Positions 5,652 through 14,813 of a DNA stretch of 16,229 bases are shown here, one piece after another. Below the pieces are notes generated by a model. The model was not told where the DNA came from. It was given only the letters and a program-made list of their open reading frames with translations, and ran no database searches. The stretch comes from JAATFY01 sp049276515 (lineage in GTDB: Bacteria; Pseudomonadota; Alphaproteobacteria; UBA9219), in NCBI GenBank assembly GCA_049276515.1, contig JBASWO010000076.1, forward strand, positions 1 to 16,229. The letters are read 5' to 3'. The stretch's first letter is position 1. Each line of letters starts with the position of its first letter. Made by a program: the position numbers and the translations under genes.

Positions 5652-8600
5652 GTGCAGTTTAACCGTTTACGCCTTCAGGGCTTTAAATCATTCGTTGAGC
5701 CAACTGATCTCGACATCCCATCGGGCATGACGGGTATTGTGGGACCTAACGGTTGCGGCAAATCCAATCTTGTTGAAGCCATACGCTGGGTGATGGGTGA
5801 AAACTCTCCTAAGCGGATGCGCGGCTCAGAAATGGACGATGTTATCTTTGCGGGTACAGCTACACGCCCGTCCCGCAATATTGCTGAAGTTATGCTTGAG
5901 CTTGATAACAGCAACCGCAGCGCTACAGCTGAATTCAATAATGAAGATAAAGTTCAGGTCACGCGTCAAATTGAACGCGGCAATGGATCAGATTACCGCA
6001 TCAATGGCAAACCCGTCCGTCAACGCGATGTACAACTCTTGTTTGCCGATCAAGCAACCGGTGCACATTCAACAAACCTGGTTGGCCAAGGACAAATTGA
6101 CGCCCTCATCCGCGCTAAACCTCAAGACCGCCGTCAAATCCTGGAAGAAGCTGCTGGCACTTCAGGCTTACAAGCACGTCGTCATGAAGCTGAGTTAAAA
6201 TTAAAAGGCGCTGAACAAAATCTAACGCGCGTTGATGACGTCCTAAAAGCGTATGATACGCAGTTGCGCAATTTGAAGCAGCAGGTTCGTCAAGCATCAC
6301 GCTATCGCAATCTTGCTGATCACATCCGCCGCACGGAAGCCGCTCTTTTGCATCTCCGTTGGACGGAAGCTGAACAAAACGCTGAAACTATGAAGCAGGC
6401 TCTGCAAGCCGCCGAACAGCGCGTCAATGAATTACTTGCCGTTGTTACACAAAGCACAACCAAGCGCACAGAAATCGCAGCTGACCTTCCAGGTCTTCGC
6501 CAAACTGAAGCTGCTGCGGCTGCCATTGTTCAAAAACTTACACTTCAGCGTGAGCAAATCGAACATGAAGTTAAACGCATAGCTGATGAAGTCGAAGCTC
6601 ATGAGCAACGCCTCCAACAAGCTCACACCGATCAAAAGCGCGAGCAAGAGCGCAGAGCGGATGGCGAAGCGGCGATTACAAAACTCCAAGATGAGCAAAA
6701 GCAATTGGTCGTGACCAGCACTGAGATTGCTGCGCAAATGCCAGAAGCAACAGAAACGCTGGCTAAAATCACTCATGACGTTGAAGCGCTCGACGTTGCT
6801 CTCAGTCAATTGATGCAATCGGTTGCCACCGCTGAAGCGCGCCGCCAATCCTTGCAACAAGAAATCGAGACGCTCACAACCCGCCAAACTCATTTAAATG
6901 AGCGCCGCGAACAGTTAGCTACACAACGCGCATCTTTAGTCAGTGATGTAGCGCAGCGCCCTGATTTAGGATTTGCAGCCGCCTTAGTTGACGCCTCCGA
7001 AAAAGAGCTAACAAAACGCCAACAACAAGCTGAAGCAGCTGAGCAAAATTATCGTCAAGCTGAGCAGACGCAAGCGCAAACACGTGATCAAGCTCAGGAT
7101 GCACAAGTCAAAGTAACAAAGCTCAAAGCAGAAGCAGAAGCCATCAACGCTCTCTTCTTACATCATGACGATCAGTCCGAGCCTATTATTGATCTCGTCA
7201 CTGTAACACCTGGTCTTGAAAGTGCTCTGGCCGTTGCCTTAGGCGAAGCTTTGACGGCTGCTTTAGATACCAACGCCGCGATGCATTGGCGCTCACTTCC
7301 TGCTTACACAGAAGTTCCTGCGCTACCGCAAGAAGCATCACCGATTAGCCAGCATATCGAAGCGCCTGCAGCCTTGGCGCGCAGCCTCTCCCAAATAGGA
7401 TTGGTTGAAAATGCAGCAGCTGGTGAAGCAGTAGCCGAGAAACTCCAGCCGGGTCAGATTATTGTTAGCCGCGATGGTTGGGCATGGCGCTGGGATGGCT
7501 TTACAGTTACCCCCCAAGCTAAAACAGCAACAGCTGTTCGCCTTCAACAACGTAATCGTCTTGCCACAATTCAACAGGATATCACCATTGCCGAATCTGA
7601 AGCTTACAAGGCAACCAATGCCGCTAATGATGCTGCTCAAAATTGCAGCCAAGCTCAGACGGATGACAAACAAGCACGCGATGCCTTGCAAGCAGCCTTT
7701 GCGGCACTCAATGATGCGCGTAATACTTATGCCAAGCAGGAAAAGGAATCCACAGCCATCACGGCTAAGCTTGCAGCGCTTGATGACAACCTCAAGCAAA
7801 TCGAAAGTGATATTGAGCAATTAAGTGCCCGCGCCTCAGCGATTGAAAATGAGAGGCGCGCCCTGCCCGATGTTGAAGCCCAACGCGCTGAAATGACAGA
7901 GATGCGCACGCGCCTCGCTGAGCAACGCAGCCTTCAAGGCCGCCATCAAAGCGAAAGTGATCGTTTAACACGCGAGCAAAATCTTTGCGCTTCACGCCAA
8001 GAAGCCGTCGTCCAAGAAATTGAAGCTTGGCAGGCACGCCTTGGCAATGCTTCGCAGCAAATTGCTGATCTTGCTGAACGCATCACATCGATTGAAGCAC
8101 AGCTCGAGCAATTACGTGGCCGTCCCGCTGCACTCGAGGCATCACACGCTCAATTGCTAACAGAACTCTCAACAGCAGAAGCGCACCGCAAAGACGCGGC
8201 TGACCGCCTCATTGAGACTGAGCAAAAATTGAGCGTTGTAGAGCATCAATTGAAGCAAGACGAAACGACGCTTGGTAATGCCAAAGAAGAACGCGTTCGT
8301 GGCGAAGGTGCCGTACAGGCTGCGAGTGAGCAGTTTAATACTTTGCGCGAACGCATGATGGAGAAACTGAATTGCTTACCTGAAGAACTTATGGGTATTG
8401 CAGCTTTTGGCGAAGATGAAGGCATACCCAATGTGTATGAACTTGATCAGGCACTAAACCGTTATCTTCGTGAACGCGAAAATATGGGTCCTGTCAATCT
8501 ACGCGCTGAAACGGAAGCTGAGGTCACGCAAGCTGAAATCGACAAGCTCCAAAAAGAAAAAGATGATTTGGTCGCTGCAATTGCCAAATTGCGCCAAGGC

Positions 8601-9158
8601 ATCAGCCAATTGAACAAGGAAGCTCGTGAACGTCTTCAAAACGCCTTCACTTCTGTCAATGAGCGCTTCCAAACTCTCTTCCAACGTCTCTTTGGTGGTG
8701 GCAAAGCTCATCTAGAATTGATCGATAATGAAGATCCGATGGATTCCGGACTTGAGATCTTTGCGAGCCCGCCTGGCAAAAGAATGCAGATCCTTTCCTT
8801 GCTTTCAGGTGGTGAGCGTACACTCACGGCTCTTGCTCTGCTCTTTGCTGTGTTCCAGACCAACCCATCGCCAATCTGCGTTCTCGACGAAGCGGAAGCT
8901 GCGCTTGATGAAAGCAACATTGGTCGCTTCTGCGCACTTGTTGAAGACATCGCGCGCGAAACGGGCACACGCTTCCTTGTCATCACCCATCAACGCCTTA
9001 CGATGGCAAAGATGGACCGCCTCTATGGTGTGACGATGAGTGAAAAAGGTGTCTCGCAGCTTGTCTCGGTTGATTTGGCGGGCGCTGTTGCGATCCGCGA
9101 TGGCGATATACCGGCCAGCAATGCTGAGAGTGCCCTCGAAGCCGTAAAAGCTGCTTAA
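5652..9158 (+). CDS. smc: Chromosome segregation and condensation ATPase SMC
   Basis: Structural maintenance of chromosomes protein; dimers with ScpA/ScpB organise and help segregate the chromosome. The 1168 residues are full length. Seen: N-terminal ATPase half MQFNRLRLQGFKSF with Walker A GPNGCGKS (31-38) and the QGQID/RxxxEEAAG region; a long Ala/Gln/Glu/Arg-rich coiled coil (about 165-495); a hinge at about 497-635 (IIDLVTVTPGLESALAVALG through GQIIVSRDGWAWRWDG); a second coiled coil (about 640-980); and the C-terminal ATPase half with signature LSGGERTLTALA (from 1051), Walker B ICVLDEAEAALDE (D1079, E1080) and VITHQRLTMAKMDRLYGVTM. Where many SMCs read DEVDAALDD this one reads DEAEAALDE. 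The GTG start at 5652 has AGAGGT (5642-5647) as ribosome binding site. Its stop overlaps the convergent TPR gene by 4 nt. scpA and scpB are not in the window. Confidence 0.97.
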   Translation: MQFNRLRLQGFKSFVEPTDLDIPSGMTGIVGPNGCGKSNLVEAIRWVMGENSPKRMRGSEMDDVIFAGTATRPSRNIAEVMLELDNSNRSATAEFNNEDKVQVTRQIERGNGSDYRINGKPVRQRDVQLLFADQATGAHSTNLVGQGQIDALIRAKPQDRRQILEEAAGTSGLQARRHEAELKLKGAEQNLTRVDDVLKAYDTQLRNLKQQVRQASRYRNLADHIRRTEAALLHLRWTEAEQNAETMKQALQAAEQRVNELLAVVTQSTTKRTEIAADLPGLRQTEAAAAAIVQKLTLQREQIEHEVKRIADEVEAHEQRLQQAHTDQKREQERRADGEAAITKLQDEQKQLVVTSTEIAAQMPEATETLAKITHDVEALDVALSQLMQSVATAEARRQSLQQEIETLTTRQTHLNERREQLATQRASLVSDVAQRPDLGFAAALVDASEKELTKRQQQAEAAEQNYRQAEQTQAQTRDQAQDAQVKVTKLKAEAEAINALFLHHDDQSEPIIDLVTVTPGLESALAVALGEALTAALDTNAAMHWRSLPAYTEVPALPQEASPISQHIEAPAALARSLSQIGLVENAAAGEAVAEKLQPGQIIVSRDGWAWRWDGFTVTPQAKTATAVRLQQRNRLATIQQDITIAESEAYKATNAANDAAQNCSQAQTDDKQARDALQAAFAALNDARNTYAKQEKESTAITAKLAALDDNLKQIESDIEQLSARASAIENERRALPDVEAQRAEMTEMRTRLAEQRSLQGRHQSESDRLTREQNLCASRQEAVVQEIEAWQARLGNASQQIADLAERITSIEAQLEQLRGRPAALEASHAQLLTELSTAEAHRKDAADRLIETEQKLSVVEHQLKQDETTLGNAKEERVRGEGAVQAASEQFNTLRERMMEKLNCLPEELMGIAAFGEDEGIPNVYELDQALNRYLRERENMGPVNLRAETEAEVTQAEIDKLQKEKDDLVAAIAKLRQGISQLNKEARERLQNAFTSVNERFQTLFQRLFGGGKAHLELIDNEDPMDSGLEIFASPPGKRMQILSLLSGGERTLTALALLFAVFQTNPSPICVLDEAEAALDESNIGRFCALVEDIARETGTRFLVITHQRLTMAKMDRLYGVTMSEKGVSQLVSVDLAGAVAIRDGDIPASNAESALEAVKAA

Positions 9159-10669
9159 ACCATTGATTTTGTAGCTATTTTAGATGCGCTCTTTAAGCGA
9201 TCTTTTGCGCTTGGCCGAAGCAAAGTGAGGCTTGGATACCAAGGGCATTCTGCGCCATCAGCGAACCAATACCAAGTAAGACCAAAATCTGACATCAGCA
9301 CGGCTGCAGGAATACCTAATGCACCTGCAATATGGGATGTGGTGTTACAAATCGTCACAACACTATCGCAGGCTGCTACTTGTGCTGCAAAAATATCCAT
9401 ATCGATAAATTGATCGACCTCATCATCATGGAAAGTGGTGAGATGAGGAAAAGCCTTCTTAGCCTCACGCCAAGCATCGGCGGTCTCGCCATATTGCAGA
9501 TCAATAATCAGCACATCATCCAAAGGCAAAGAGCCCAATATTTCTGGTAAAGTGATACTGCGGCGCGTACCCCAGGTATGTGACATCGAAAACCATGAAA
9601 CACCAATGATGTGTTTCTTGCCAAAAGCTTCATAGCGCTTGCGGAGGCGCGCTTTTTGCTCATCGTCAGCTTTCAGATAAGAGAGACGCTTTGGAAAATC
9701 ATTGATTGTGGGACGTAGATAGCTTGTGAGCCAGAGCCAAGGTGCTTGAAAATCAAAATTAGGTCCTGGCAAAGGAGGTTCTTGCCTCATATGAACTGTA
9801 ACAGTGGGAAAAGAACGTTCCATAAGAGGTTTAAGCCGGTCCATCACTTCCATTGTGATAATGGCGCCGCGCTCAATGAGATCAGGCACCATGCTTGCGA
9901 ATAGAACCTCATCGCCGATACCATGATCGCCCCAAAGCAGTATTTTTTTGCCCTTCAAGTCCCTTCCATCCCAAAAAGGTACATGCGCCCAAGGTAAAGA
10001 AGCACGTTTATCGATGGTGGGCTGCCAATGAGCTTTACTACCTCTGAAATCAGCCCAACCTTCACTGAATTTTTTGTCTGTGAGATAACAAATGCTGCGG
10101 TTGTAACGCAGCATAAGATTATCGGGCGCCGCTTCGAGGGCGCGACGATAATATCCATAGGCAGCATTACGATCATTGAGATGCTGAACAACAGCCGCCA
10201 AATTATTAAGCGTCGCCACATTGTTGGGATCTAATTCGAGCACGCGACTATAGGCCTTCTGCGCCAGATCCCAGTTTTTATCTTTAGAAGCAGCCATACC
10301 TTGCTGGTGAAGCGTAAGTGCTAATTCTTTACGCGCCACTTCATGCTTGGGATCAAGCAGTAATGACTTTTCATAGGAGGCGATAGCTTCATCTGTCATG
10401 CCCATTTGCCTTAAAACGCCGGCAAGATTGCTATGATAGGCCGCTACAGTGGGATGAAGTTGAATAGCCTTCTGGATATGGCTGTGGGCTGCTGGCAGAT
10501 CACCGCGTTTCCAAGCGACAACACCAAGAAGATGGAGGGCATTCGGCTCATTGGGCTCAATTGCCAGAACTTCTTTATAGATTTGCTCGGCTTGATTGAG
10601 ATCGCCCTGCTGATGCAGGCTCATAGCGCGCTGTAAGCTTGCGCGGATATCGTGCTGTGCTTTGACCAC
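9155..10669 (-). CDS. TPR protein with C-terminal glycosyltransferase-like domain
   Basis: A 504-residue protein with no signal peptide or membrane segment. The N-terminal half carries about five tetratricopeptide repeats (roughly 8-41, 42-75, 76-109, 117-150, 151-184), each ending in the D/E-P-x-x turn (for example LAIEPNEPNALHLLG, LELDPNNVATLNNLA). The C-terminal half (about 230-490) begins FWDGRDLKGKKILLWGDHGIGDEVLF and has TRRSITLPE and TICNTTSHIAGALGIP, resembling the GT-B, heptosyltransferase-like domains often fused to TPRs in proteobacteria. A glycosyltransferase role is family inference; substrate unknown. The GTG start at 10669 fits the first repeat but has a poor ribosome binding site, so translation may be coupled to the acyl-CoA dehydrogenase ending 9 nt upstream. 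It is the last gene of the fad operon; its stop overlaps that of smc. Confidence 0.85.
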   Translation of the reverse strand: MVKAQHDIRASLQRAMSLHQQGDLNQAEQIYKEVLAIEPNEPNALHLLGVVAWKRGDLPAAHSHIQKAIQLHPTVAAYHSNLAGVLRQMGMTDEAIASYEKSLLLDPKHEVARKELALTLHQQGMAASKDKNWDLAQKAYSRVLELDPNNVATLNNLAAVVQHLNDRNAAYGYYRRALEAAPDNLMLRYNRSICYLTDKKFSEGWADFRGSKAHWQPTIDKRASLPWAHVPFWDGRDLKGKKILLWGDHGIGDEVLFASMVPDLIERGAIITMEVMDRLKPLMERSFPTVTVHMRQEPPLPGPNFDFQAPWLWLTSYLRPTINDFPKRLSYLKADDEQKARLRKRYEAFGKKHIIGVSWFSMSHTWGTRRSITLPEILGSLPLDDVLIIDLQYGETADAWREAKKAFPHLTTFHDDEVDQFIDMDIFAAQVAACDSVVTICNTTSHIAGALGIPAAVLMSDFGLTWYWFADGAECPWYPSLTLLRPSAKDRLKSASKIATKSMV

Positions 10670-10678
10670 CTAATTGGC

Positions 10679-12469
10679 TTAGAACGCTTCGGCTGGAAAA
10701 TCCATAATTGATTTTGAGCCCGACAAGATCGAGAGATTAAGCGCATTCACTTGTGGCATGACCTTATTGAAGTAAAAGCGCGCTGTCTTGATCTTGGCGT
10801 CATAAAAGCCTTTGCGATCACCGGCATTAGGTAGCTTCGCGGCTGCGACCTTGGCCATTTTGAGCCACATAAAACCTACGGCTACCAAAGCAAAGAGACG
10901 TAAGTAATCGGTTGCTGCGGCCCCTGCTTCATCAGGATTACCAAAGCCTCTCGTTGCAACCGTCAAGGTTGAGACTTGAAGTTTGCCAAAGGCGCTCATG
11001 AAATAGGGCAGCATTTCTGCCAAATCCTTATTGTCCTTTTCGGCATTGAGGAAATCAGCGACGGGATGGAAGAAACGGCGCATGAGACGGCCGTAATCAT
11101 CCGGCATTTTACGACCTACCAAATCCAGCGCTTGAATACCGTTGGTGCCTTCATAGATTTGGGTGATACGAGCATCACGCACAAACTGTTCCATACCATG
11201 TTCACGAATATAGCCATGACCACCAAAGATCTGCACACCAAGATTGGCAACATCAAAGCCAGTATCGGTCAAAAGCGCCTTGATGATGGGGATCATAAGA
11301 GCCACAAAATCCCCTGCTTCTTCGCGCACATGCTCATCCGGATGTTTTAATTCAACATCCAACTCACGTCCGACCCAAAAAGCCAAAGCACGACAGCCTT
11401 CGGTGAGTGCGCGCATGGTGAGAAGATTTTTACGCACATCAGGATGAACAATGATGGGATCAGCTGGTTTTTCAGGGAACTTAGCGCCTGTTAGAGCCCT
11501 ACCCTGCAAACGCTCACGCGCATAGAGAACGGCGTTTTGATAAGCAACTTCGGCAAGACCCAAGCCCTGCAAACCAACGGCTAAGCGCGCTTCGTTCATC
11601 ATGGTGAACATCGCACTCATACCTTTATTGGCTTTACCAACCAGCCAGCCTTTGGCGTCATCAAAATTGATGACGCATGTGGCTGAAGCTTTGATGCCCA
11701 TTTTATGCTCGATGCTACCGCAAGCGACTTTATTGCGCTCACCAAGCGATCCATCAGCATTGACGAGGAATTTCGGTACAACAAAAAGACTGATGCCTTT
11801 AATGCCAGGAGGCGCATCGGGAAGTTTGGCTAGAACCAAATGGATGATGTTGTCAGCAAGATCATGCTCACCTGCTGAGATAAAGATTTTGGTGCCCGTT
11901 AGTCTATAGCTACCATCACTTTGTGGTGTTGCTTTCGTGCGCACGAGGCCCAAATCCGTTCCGCATTGCGGCTCGGTCAAACACATCGTGCCTGTCCAGC
12001 TACCATCAACTAGTTTTGGCAGATAAATCTTCTGCAATTTTTCTTCAGCATGTTTTTCGATGGCGTTGTAGCAGCCATGTGAGAGGCCAGGATACATACC
12101 AAACGACAAATTGGCAGAACACACCATCTCATCGATCACAAAATTCAAAAGCAGCGGTAAGCCCTGTCCACCAAAGGCTGGATTGCACGATAAACCAGTC
12201 CAGCCACTTTCACGGAATGTTTGATAGGCTTCCTTAAAGCCCTTTGGCGTTGTCACATTGCCATTATCAAAGCGGCAGCCTTCATGATCACCGGATTGAT
12301 TGAGGGGAAAGAGAACTTCTTCGCACATCTGGGCTGCAGCATCCAAAATGGTATCGACAGCTTCTGGTGTTGCCTCAGAATAGCCAGGCAACTTAGAAAG
12401 ACCGCCAGCATCAATCACTTCATTGAGAAGGAAGCGGATATCTTCAAGTGGGGCTTTATAGATGGGCAT
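10679..12469 (-). CDS. Acyl-CoA dehydrogenase (long form with C-terminal extension)
   Basis: FAD-dependent first step of beta-oxidation, acyl-CoA to trans-2-enoyl-CoA. The 596 residues exceed the roughly 380 of short acyl-CoA dehydrogenases and match the family with an added C-terminal domain (here about 460-596). Seen: the FAD/substrate motif MCLTEPQCGTDLG (162-174), TGTKIFISAGEHD (191-203), FGGHGYIREHGMEQFVRDARITQIYEGTNGIQA (starting about 415) with the catalytic base position E440. The ATG at 12469 starts MPIYKAPLEDIRFLL, the usual beginning of this subfamily. The gap after fadB is 10 nt, and an AGGGA ribosome binding site spans the fadB stop. The same subfamily includes methylthiopropanoyl-CoA dehydrogenase (DmdC), so substrate is not certain, but the fad neighbours favour fatty acids. 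Confidence 0.92.
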   Translation of the reverse strand: MPIYKAPLEDIRFLLNEVIDAGGLSKLPGYSEATPEAVDTILDAAAQMCEEVLFPLNQSGDHEGCRFDNGNVTTPKGFKEAYQTFRESGWTGLSCNPAFGGQGLPLLLNFVIDEMVCSANLSFGMYPGLSHGCYNAIEKHAEEKLQKIYLPKLVDGSWTGTMCLTEPQCGTDLGLVRTKATPQSDGSYRLTGTKIFISAGEHDLADNIIHLVLAKLPDAPPGIKGISLFVVPKFLVNADGSLGERNKVACGSIEHKMGIKASATCVINFDDAKGWLVGKANKGMSAMFTMMNEARLAVGLQGLGLAEVAYQNAVLYARERLQGRALTGAKFPEKPADPIIVHPDVRKNLLTMRALTEGCRALAFWVGRELDVELKHPDEHVREEAGDFVALMIPIIKALLTDTGFDVANLGVQIFGGHGYIREHGMEQFVRDARITQIYEGTNGIQALDLVGRKMPDDYGRLMRRFFHPVADFLNAEKDNKDLAEMLPYFMSAFGKLQVSTLTVATRGFGNPDEAGAAATDYLRLFALVAVGFMWLKMAKVAAAKLPNAGDRKGFYDAKIKTARFYFNKVMPQVNALNLSILSGSKSIMDFPAEAF

Positions 12470-12479
12470 AGGTGGTTCC

Positions 12480-14813
12480 CTAATTCCGTAATGGTTTGCC
12501 GGTATTCAGCATATGTGTGATGCGCGCGATGGTCTGATCAGTATGCACGAGCTTCATAAACTCACGATGTTCGAGTGCTAAGATCTGATCTTCTGTTGTA
12601 AGTGCTGTGAGATCATGCTCGCCGCCGCAAAGAACCGATGCTAAAGCTTTCGAGACTGTGACGTCATGTGGCAGAGCCTTACCAAGCAGTTTGAAGCTTT
12701 CAACGGCTAAATTGAGAGCGGCACGTCCTGTTGGACCTGGCAAATTCAGCTCCCACGGTTTAGGCGGCGTATAATCTTTGGCTAAATCCAAAACTTTTTG
12801 TTTAGCGTCATAAAGGAGGCGATCGCGGTTCATGGTGATGCCATCTGTTGGACGCAGATACATCAGATCCTGCGCATCGAACGCAGATTTCGCGACTTTA
12901 GCGACACTGACTGTCTCGAACACATGACTGATTGGTGGAATAGGTCCGCCAAAACGTTTCTTGGCTGTAAAGGCACGACCCAGCATTTGAGCACAACCAC
13001 CCCAACCTGGGATAAGGCCAACGCCTACTTCCACAAGACCGATATAGGTCTCGGCATGAGCTTGAACGGCTGAGCAATGTAAGGTGATTTCACAACCACC
13101 ACCGAGCGCCATGCCTGAGGGTGCCGCAACAGATGGGAATGGTGCAAAGCGTAAGCCCTTGTAAGCTTCTTGGCCTTGCTTGACCAGATTTTCGATCGCT
13201 GGCCACATCGCAATATTGATGGCGAAGAGAGCGAGACCTAAATTAGCACCAACGGAGAAATTTTCAGATTCGTTATAAACAACAAGGCCTTTCCATTGCC
13301 CCTTGCTTTCAGTGATTGTCGCAACAGATTTCTGCACCATACCCAGTGTGTCAGGATCAATCGCATTCATCTTGCTCGTGAATTCGAGGCAGAGAACGCC
13401 ATCACCGATATCCCAAAGACTTGCCGAGCCATTTTTAGCGACCGGTTTCGAAGCGCGTTTGATATCCGATAAGAGCAAAACACCTTGTGAGCGCTGCACG
13501 AGTTTATACTCGCCAGCTGTCGTCATATATTCAAGCTTGCCGTTTTCAACGCGGTAGAATGGGCGACCCGCTGCTTTTTGCAGTATATCAGGAACGGGCT
13601 TACCTTCTGCCTTGAGGCGCTCGGCAAACCAGCCGGTTCCTAATTTATCAATCAGCTCGAAGGGACCTGATTTCCAGTTAAAGCCCAATTGCATACCGGT
13701 ATCGACAGCAACGATATCATCAGCGATTTGCGGAACGAGTGAGGCTGCATAGGTTAGGGCTTGCGAGAGAACTGTCCATGTGAAGCGCCCAATCTTATCT
13801 TGGTTTTCGCAGAGAGCTCGCAAGTTTTTACCCGCCGCTTCGACAGCAGGGAGTTTTACTTTAGTAGAAGGATGATAATTGCCAGTTTTAAGATCGATGC
13901 TTTCTTTGACCTTACCCGTCTCATTCTTTGTCAGGCGATAGAAGCCGCCCTTACCTTTACGGCCAGTATAGCCATCAGCGATCATTTTATTGATCAAAGG
14001 AATTTCGCGATTGACGATGCGGTAGGTATCGTCGGGCGGCAATGTTGCCATAAAGCTCTTGGCAATCAGCGGCATCAAATCGATACCAATCATATCTAAG
14101 AGACCAAAGACACCCGTCTTTGGCATACCAACGGGCTTACTGAAGATGGCATCAGCCTCTTCAACCGTAATACCCATTTCAATGGCTGTATTCACAGCTG
14201 TCTGTAAAAAGAAAACGCCAAGACGGTTGGCAATAAAGCCGGGTGTGTCCTTACAAGCGACAACGCCTTTGCCAAGATTGCGATCTGCAAAGTCACGAAT
14301 AATTTCAGCAGCGTCAGGGCGCGTCTTAGGACCAGTGACGAGTTCAAACAACCGCATATAGCGCGGTGGATTGAAGAAGTGGGTAATCAGAAAATCTTTT
14401 GCGAATGTATCGGACTGATCACCTGTCAGGACATTGAGCGGTATCGTCGATGTGTTTGATGAAACAATGGAGCCAGGTTTACGGACCGCATCGAGTTTTT
14501 TATAGAGATCACTCTTGATTTGTGGATTTTCAAGAACGGCTTCAATAATCCAATCGACATCTTTGAGTTTACCTAGATCATCTTCTAAATTGCCCGGCGT
14601 AATGAGCTTAGCATTACGTGCATGCATAAAAGGCGCCGGCTCCATTTTCATCAATTTTTCGATGGCGCTCTTGGCTAAAAAATCGCGATCGGCATTATCC
14701 TTGAGGACAATATCTAAAAGCACGACAGGAACACCTGCATTGGCAACATGAGCTGCGATTTGGGCGCCCATGACGCCCGAGCCTATAACAGCGACGGATC
14801 TAATTGATGACAT
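12480..14813 (-). CDS. fadB: Bifunctional 3-hydroxyacyl-CoA dehydrogenase / enoyl-CoA hydratase
   Basis: Carries out the two middle steps of beta-oxidation. Over 777 residues: an N-terminal NAD-binding fold with VAVIGSGVMGAQIAAHVANAG (8-27), dehydrogenase residues S122 (SSNTSTIP), H145 (ITHFFNPPRYM), E157 and N196 (DTPGFIANRLG), then two dehydrogenase C-terminal domains (about 190-430). A crotonase domain follows (about 465-670) with the oxyanion-hole regions FSVGANL and SGMALGGGCE (E575) and the second glutamate in VEVGVGLIPGWGG (E595), 20 residues apart as in active hydratases. This order, dehydrogenase first, is the reverse of E. coli FadB and like Bacillus FadN. The ATG at 14813 overlaps the fadA stop (TAATG), so translation is probably coupled; the open frame upstream of it lies inside fadA. 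The symbol is by function. Confidence 0.94.
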   Translation of the reverse strand: MSSIRSVAVIGSGVMGAQIAAHVANAGVPVVLLDIVLKDNADRDFLAKSAIEKLMKMEPAPFMHARNAKLITPGNLEDDLGKLKDVDWIIEAVLENPQIKSDLYKKLDAVRKPGSIVSSNTSTIPLNVLTGDQSDTFAKDFLITHFFNPPRYMRLFELVTGPKTRPDAAEIIRDFADRNLGKGVVACKDTPGFIANRLGVFFLQTAVNTAIEMGITVEEADAIFSKPVGMPKTGVFGLLDMIGIDLMPLIAKSFMATLPPDDTYRIVNREIPLINKMIADGYTGRKGKGGFYRLTKNETGKVKESIDLKTGNYHPSTKVKLPAVEAAGKNLRALCENQDKIGRFTWTVLSQALTYAASLVPQIADDIVAVDTGMQLGFNWKSGPFELIDKLGTGWFAERLKAEGKPVPDILQKAAGRPFYRVENGKLEYMTTAGEYKLVQRSQGVLLLSDIKRASKPVAKNGSASLWDIGDGVLCLEFTSKMNAIDPDTLGMVQKSVATITESKGQWKGLVVYNESENFSVGANLGLALFAINIAMWPAIENLVKQGQEAYKGLRFAPFPSVAAPSGMALGGGCEITLHCSAVQAHAETYIGLVEVGVGLIPGWGGCAQMLGRAFTAKKRFGGPIPPISHVFETVSVAKVAKSAFDAQDLMYLRPTDGITMNRDRLLYDAKQKVLDLAKDYTPPKPWELNLPGPTGRAALNLAVESFKLLGKALPHDVTVSKALASVLCGGEHDLTALTTEDQILALEHREFMKLVHTDQTIARITHMLNTGKPLRN

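Noticed and set aside
6432..7820. Long minus-strand open frames within smc (6432-6893, 7338-7820)
   Set aside because: They are antisense to the strongly coding, Ala/Gln/Glu-rich coiled coil of smc; their hydrophobic or cysteine-rich translations are typical shadow artefacts.
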